NCBI GenBank assembly: GCA_023052935.1
Contig: CM041292.1
Span: 110,816,436 to 110,880,435 of the forward strand
Source: Piezodorus guildinii
Taxonomy: Eukaryota > Arthropoda > Insecta > Hemiptera > Pentatomidae
Direction: 5' to 3'
DNA length: 64,000 nt
The position numbers and the translations under genes are program-made. Of this stretch, positions 59,531-64,000 are shown piece by piece. Below the pieces are notes generated by a model. It was not told where the DNA came from. It was given only the letters and a program-made list of their open reading frames with translations, and did not search any database. How positions within the stretch are numbered: the stretch's first letter is position 1; each line of letters starts with the position of its first letter.

Positions 59531-59639
59531 CATATATATATATAATGTGTATGTTTGCGTATTGTTCTATTGAAATGATGTAATTTAAGTTTTATTTTTT
59601 ATAAATTAAAAATTATTTGATGCAATTAACACACCAGAG

Positions 59640-59935
59640 AACACCTGTATCAGAGTGGCTAGCATAACAGCCTTCTATGCCAAAGGTCACGGGTTCAAAC
59701 CCGCAGGTTGTCCTAGGATGTTTTAATGGGATTAAAAAATCCTTAGTTATGCCGTCCTTTGGAAGGGACGTTAAAAGATGGTCCCGAGCCTGTGCGATGT
59801 CAGGTACTCGTTAAAGATCCCTATCCTAATTAAGCCTGGATAGGCAAAATTTAGGACTCCCACTTCGCATTAAGCATCGTCCGATTACCCACAGTAGCAT
59901 AAAGTGGCGTTAAATGAATAAACAAACAAACACAA
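59640..59935 (+). repeat. tRNA-derived SINE (SINE-A)
   Basis: Reads AGAGTGGCTAGCATAACAGC (A box), CACGGGTTCAAACCCGCAGG (B box), ATGGTCCCGAGCCTGTGCGA, the CCTGGATAGGCAAAATTTAG block and the tail GTTAAATGAATAAACAAAC. About 92% of it can be matched by eye to 56,103-56,384. It is a good reference copy for the family. Confidence 0.88.
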
Positions 59936-60354
59936 AACACCATTATTAGATAGATCGAAAAAAAACCTTTTATGTGGTTATCAACTCAAATAAAAATGTT
60001 ACTAAATTTCGTTAACATATTACACTCTCCACCACTTAATTGAATACTTTTTATTTTTTTTTTCATAAATTATTTATATTTTTATAAATCAAGCAGATCA
60101 ACGGGCTTCCTCCTCCTTCAGAGATCGTCTCACTGTAGATGTATCTGATGGTCCTCTGCCTGTATATCATTTTCGCTTTCTTGAAACTTGTACATCATCC
60201 CATCCTCGACGCCACTTATTGGTTGTTTATTTTAAGAAAAATAATCAATGCTCGTTTGAATCACTTTATTTTATTACTCAAAATACGAGTTAGAAAGATT
60301 AAACGAAACCTTTAGAATATCAACCCAAAAAACGCTGCAAATTATTACGCAATG
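59936..60354. other. AT-rich DNA, small coding-like patch
   Basis: 60,085-60,235 is less AT-rich and reads, in one plus frame, FRDRLTVDVSDGPLPVYHFR followed by FLETCTSSHPRRHLLVVYF. No splice sites with a matching phase were found. It may be a transposon remnant. Confidence 0.25.
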
Positions 60355-60495
60355 GTTTGTTTATTTTATTTAATGTCCCTTTATGCTGTTGTGGCTAATC
60401 GGACGATGCTACAGTGGGAGTCCTTAATTTTGCCATCCAGGTTTAATTAGGATAGGGATCTTAAACGAGTACCTGAATTCGCATAGGCTCGATTA
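60355..60495 (-). repeat. SINE-A 3' half
   Basis: Inverted tail and middle of SINE-A (GTTTGTTTATTTTATTTAATG, GGCTAATCGGACGATGCTAC, TTAGGATAGGGATC) ending at CGCATAGGCTCG. The tRNA-like head is absent. Confidence 0.78.
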
Positions 60496-61063
60496 CAAAG
60501 GTTTACTATTGAAAATAATAAACCAAAACATAAATTACCTTAATGTATTACAACAATTATCGAACAAAGAAACAAATTCGTTAGATACTGCCATTCTTGG
60601 GTCTTATTTTTTTGGGACTTTGGTTTTTTTTTATCGGTAGTCCCTAAGTAAACAAGGTCCTGTAATTTAAAGAGACGTGAATGGTACACAATTTGGAAGT
60701 CCAGACAATTAAGCGTCATTTATATAAGATTTTTCACGATACTAATTTTTTTTATCAAATTAGATTAGTCTTTTTAAAGTAAGCTCCTTACGTGTTATTA
60801 TTACGGAAATTATTGGAAATGACAATGGAAAAATGCAAATGAAAAAGTTCTCCAGATGAAAAATTAATTTACACATATGCAATTATTATAAAAGTGGAGT
60901 TTGCTTTATATTTACCTCGACGTTTAGCTGATAGTAGTCGCGAAAATGACTACAGTTTGCCTTATTGACTTAATAAATTTATCATTTGGAAATTGTGAGG
61001 TAATGTTTATCCCATTTGCAATTCTAAACCAGTGTTTTGCATTCTACTGTACTTTATTTTCAG
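60496..61063. other. AT-rich DNA, nothing recognised
   Basis: Spacer with poly-T runs. It ends in the polypyrimidine tract of the possible exon at 61,064. Confidence 0.5.
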
Positions 61064-61177
61064 ATAAGAAACATAAAGTTTCGTGTTTTACAATGGTGTT
61101 TACAAGTAATAGCTCACCAACTTGATTTAGGAGGATTGTTGGTAGAGTTCAGAGGAAGTGATTCCAGTTTTATTCAG
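61064..61177 (+). CDS. Possible internal exon of an unidentified plus-strand gene
   Basis: Acceptor CTTTATTTTCAG and donor GTAATT bound 114 bases, exactly 38 codons in phase 0: IRNIKFRVLQWCLQVIAHQL and DLGGLLVEFRGSDSSFIQ. The frame is free of stops and low complexity, has balanced codon use and includes several Trp, Gln and charged residues. I do not recognise the family. No neighbouring exon was found in the 2.8 kb that remain in the window. It could be a real host gene or part of a decayed element. Confidence 0.35.
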
Positions 61178-62341
61178 GTAATTGTAATTTACAAATTTAC
61201 CGAAGCGGATAATGAAATATGTTTTTCTAAGAAGATACATTGTAATAACTTGTTTTGTGTCAATTTGATTCAGCGTGAAAAAAAATATGCATAAATCGAT
61301 TTCCTATTTGCTTAGGTATTAGCGGATTGATGTTCCTGTCTAGCCCCCCTAAAAAAAGTGTAATATACACCAAGAAGAATATTATCGAAGAATAATCGTG
61401 TTATATTAATGATATTTAGAACATTAGTTATTCATAAAAACATTTATTGTACCTACTGTATTAATAGTAATCATCATATGTCATAAATACGCAATCAGAC
61501 TCTTCCCCTTGCGTCTAGAGCAAGCTGCTGAACCACTATATCCAAAAAGTTTCTAGGACACAGTTCTTTTATTAAAATGTACCAAATAGGATTTGGTTTT
61601 TAAACTTAAATGTCATTTGTAAAGATTGAATAAATAGTTAAACATCTCTTTACTTCTTCGTTTGCAGCGTCAGTCTTCAGAGTGCTGGACAGAGATTTGT
61701 CTCTGGTAGGGTTTCTAATACAACAAGGGGTCGATGTACCACTTTTATAAACATTTTATGCAGAGTAATCACGAGCATACATCGCTTTACGACCAGCTGC
61801 TTCTATTTGCCCAACAGCTGTCACTTTGGACTGTTGTATAGGAGCTTTCTTTAGGATCAACCATCTGTGATCAAGTCTCCGTTGGTTGTGTTAGTGTTAC
61901 ATTTTTGGATGCAGCAGTTATGTTTTGGAGAAGATTAGAAACGGTAGGGCAGACAACATGGGATCTCAAAAGGGAGCCAATTTCACCAGGTTCTTGGGCA
62001 CTGTGTAAATGATTTCTAAGCATTCTGTATATACTCATTTTACTAACTCAATAAGACTAGCGTCTAAAATCTGTGAGAAATGTCACTCTCAAGATAAGTA
62101 TCTAGCTCCTTTTTTGGTTTCTAGATCCAAGCTTGCCCCCTTTTTAAGGCTGCGCTAAACGTTGAGAGAACAAGTAGGTGAAAATTCGTGAGATTTAGTG
62201 ATAGAGAATCGTCATAAGCTCTCACATACTTTTAACGTATTATAATAAATATTCAATTACCGTATTTTCTATAAAAATTTCATCATTTATTTTTTTAAAC
62301 TGTTATAAAATATAATATATTTATTTTCTACAGGTTTCACA

Positions 62342-62372
<31 letters not shown>

Positions 62373-62945
62373 ATTGGGTTAAAACGTAATTTTACTGTAT
62401 TAATAATATTCTATAGAAGGGTGAATTACGTCTCTTCATAGCAGACAACTATCTTTATAGTCCAGTAGAAATAGGATTTTGGCTAGAAAAAGGTGGGGTA
62501 AATTTAATTTTTAGGCACGATTGTTTGTACTGCTCCCCTCATTAAAAACCCAAGTTTTCACACTTTTCACCCTTGTGCGTTTTCCGCCATCTTGGAAAAA
62601 CCTCTAAAAAAAAAGTACTTTTTTCAGTTTTTTCCTTCTAAATCTGTTCCTCGACATTTTAGAGCAAACTTAGTCGTTAGCAATGTTAAAGAACAATAAA
62701 TCGCCTACATGTTTGGTATGTAACATGTTGGAAAATTCGGAACACCTACTGAGATACGTGGTTGTCAATATTCTAGGAAAAGAAAACCAATAAGAACAAT
62801 TTCCCAATAACTTTTGTTTTAATTGATTAAAAAAAAACATTTTAATGATACACCAACAACTTTAAATAAAATATAAAGCATTTTGGTTAGTTGTTTTTTT
62901 TCTTTTTTCAGTCTCAAATGTATTTGATGCGTATAATGTATCATT
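61178..62945. other. AT-rich DNA with a less AT-rich patch at 61,650-62,060
   Basis: The patch 61,650-62,060 reads on the minus strand MSIYRMLRNHLHSAQEPGEI and further SLLRSHVVCPTVSNLLQNIT before a stop. It then continues in other frames. It may be a decayed transposon ORF, perhaps belonging with the element at 62,946-64,000, but no known motif was seen. A 28-base poly-T run lies at 62,342-62,369. Confidence 0.35.
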
Positions 62946-64000
62946 TTAAGCGAAAGGCTGCGAATCGTCAAACTTGTCTTCTTCCATGTTATATTTAATA
63001 TTTGGTCTATTATGCAAGATTCGAATCCGCAATAAAGACAGACAATAGAACAAGTCCACCTTTTTTGCAGCTGCATTTTTACCAGATTTCTTTTTGCATC
63101 CACAGGATATCATATTCAGTAATGTCGATGTAGGTGGTTCTTTAATCATGGTCACTGATGTTAGACCCCTAAAATTCTTCTTCTAGCTCCAGTTTAAAGG
63201 GTCTTTCACATTTCTACTTGCAGATAAGTTAGATAACCATGAAATTTAACTGCATCGCATGTTGCAGGTATACGAGCCAATGTGCTTACTGTAGCTTTAA
63301 CAAATCAAACATACCGCAACTCATCTATAGAAGTGTTCATATCACCACCATAAACCGACACTAGGAATTTTTCTTTAATAGCATGAATAAATAAAATGTT
63401 TTCTACTAGATGTTTATATTTAAAAGATCTGGTGGAGTATAATATATCTGCTATGCCAAAGTATAATATAGCCGTCACCAAAACTAAAATATCAATGTCT
63501 TTTCAATCACAAATACGAAATCATGTTCAGAACACAAATAAATGACTGTTTTCACAATTAAAAGATCTCCATCTTCAGTTCCTTGCTTGGCAACCATTTA
63601 TGCTCTCTTCAAATCATTTATAATCGGTGATGTAAATCTGGATTTGTTCTTTTTATTCGATAAAAACTTTTCTTTTGGCATCTGCGGAAACATTTCACCA
63701 TTAAAAGAACTTAACAAAACTATAGCCTGGAACGACGATCTCTTTCAGAGCTTTTTGTAGCTCTTATATTTTCTTTAGTGGAGTATACATCGAAGACTAC
63801 CCAAAAATTATTGCCGAGATTCCGCAATACATATGTGACATTATTCATAAAAATTACAGAAAAACGTTCGCTCGGTTGATGAATTCCAATGTATTCTGTG
63901 TAGAAGATCTGCTACATCAACTTCATCCTTTCCGAGCATTGCTTCATTTGGCAATGAGGTAAAAATAGAGTAAACTGAGATATTGATTTCATCCCTTATT
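62946..64000 (-). pseudogene. Decayed ORF of a repeated arthropod family with CXC-like tail
   Basis: Read from the right edge: MPKEKFLSNKKNKSRFTSPI, a DGDLLIVKTVIYLCSEHDFV block, ILVLVTAILYFGIADI, HLVENILFIHAIKEKFLVSV, YGGDMNTSIDELRYV, FVKATVSTLARIPATCDAVK, and FHGYLTYLQVEM. The 69-codon frame 63,155-62,946 then holds MIKEPPTSTLLNMISCGCKK and ends EEDKFDDSQPFA. I know this order from multicopy proteins in arthropod genomes, where LL..ISCGCKK..G..C.C.+.G..C leads a Cys-rich tail. Here the later cysteines are mostly lost (AAAKKVDLFYCL). Several stops and frameshifts are present. The parent mobile element is not known to me. Confidence 0.55.

Overview
This looks like a stretch of an AT-rich arthropod nuclear genome, most likely an insect; a hemipteran is my guess, from the mix of transposons, and I am not sure of it. 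There is one recognisable cellular gene. It has spliceosomal introns with GT/AG borders and is packed with eukaryotic transposable elements. Nothing suggests bacterial operons, CRISPR or plasmid genes.

The host gene runs on the minus strand from about 43,872 to 5,883 and is MARF1 (limkain b1; meiosis regulator and mRNA stability factor 1). I could assemble nine consecutive coding exons whose reading phases join without a break into about 424 residues: a Ser/Asp/Pro-rich leader, a complete NYN (PIN-like) RNase domain, an RRM-type domain and a polar linker. The 5' end (above 43,872) and the 3' end with the LOTUS domains (below 5,883) were not found here. Two introns are under 80 bp; the others range from 0.8 to 13 kb and hold most of the transposons.

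Layout from left to right. 0.4-5.9 kb: degenerate LINE, R1-type, SINE and repeat fragments. 5.9 kb: MARF1 exon 9. 6.2-8.7 kb: a LINE-A copy (CR1/L2-like, APE-type). 10.8-14.8 kb: a SINE, a mariner with an internal deletion, an RTE fragment and a Penelope-like element with a GIY-YIG domain between inverted repeats. 14.9-18.2 kb: MARF1 exons 8-5. 18.4-21.5 kb: the best LINE-A copy. 21.6-24.6 kb: a foldback element, an RTE element and a mariner remnant. 25.3 kb: exon 4. 26.1-28.1 kb: an RTE-like LINE. 28.3-30.9 kb: a Merlin transposase split by a 1.8-kb palindrome with minisatellite ends. 32-37.5 kb: an unclassified TIR repeat, a SINE with clear target-site duplications, and RTE and Penelope remnants. 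38.5 kb: exon 3. 39.9-42.5 kb: an RTE-type 3' end and an R2-type (CCHC plus restriction-like endonuclease) LINE end. 43.4-43.9 kb: exons 2 and 1.

Beyond the gene: 46.4-51.7 kb holds more copies of the TIR repeat and a nearly full-length mariner inserted in a (TA)n tract. 55.6-59.5 kb holds a nested stack of LINE fragment, TIR repeat, SINE and Tc1, next to a Jockey-type gag/endonuclease. From 62.9 kb to the end lies a decayed minus-strand ORF of a repeated arthropod family with a cysteine-rich CXC-like tail. A possible exon of an unidentified plus-strand gene lies at 61,064-61,177.

No transposon here looks able to move by itself: every transposase or reverse transcriptase I could follow has at least one frameshift, stop, deletion or truncation. 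The most unusual object is the palindrome at 28,629-30,447. The least explained is the dispersed repeat with CTGGTGCGCGCAACACACGA-like ends.
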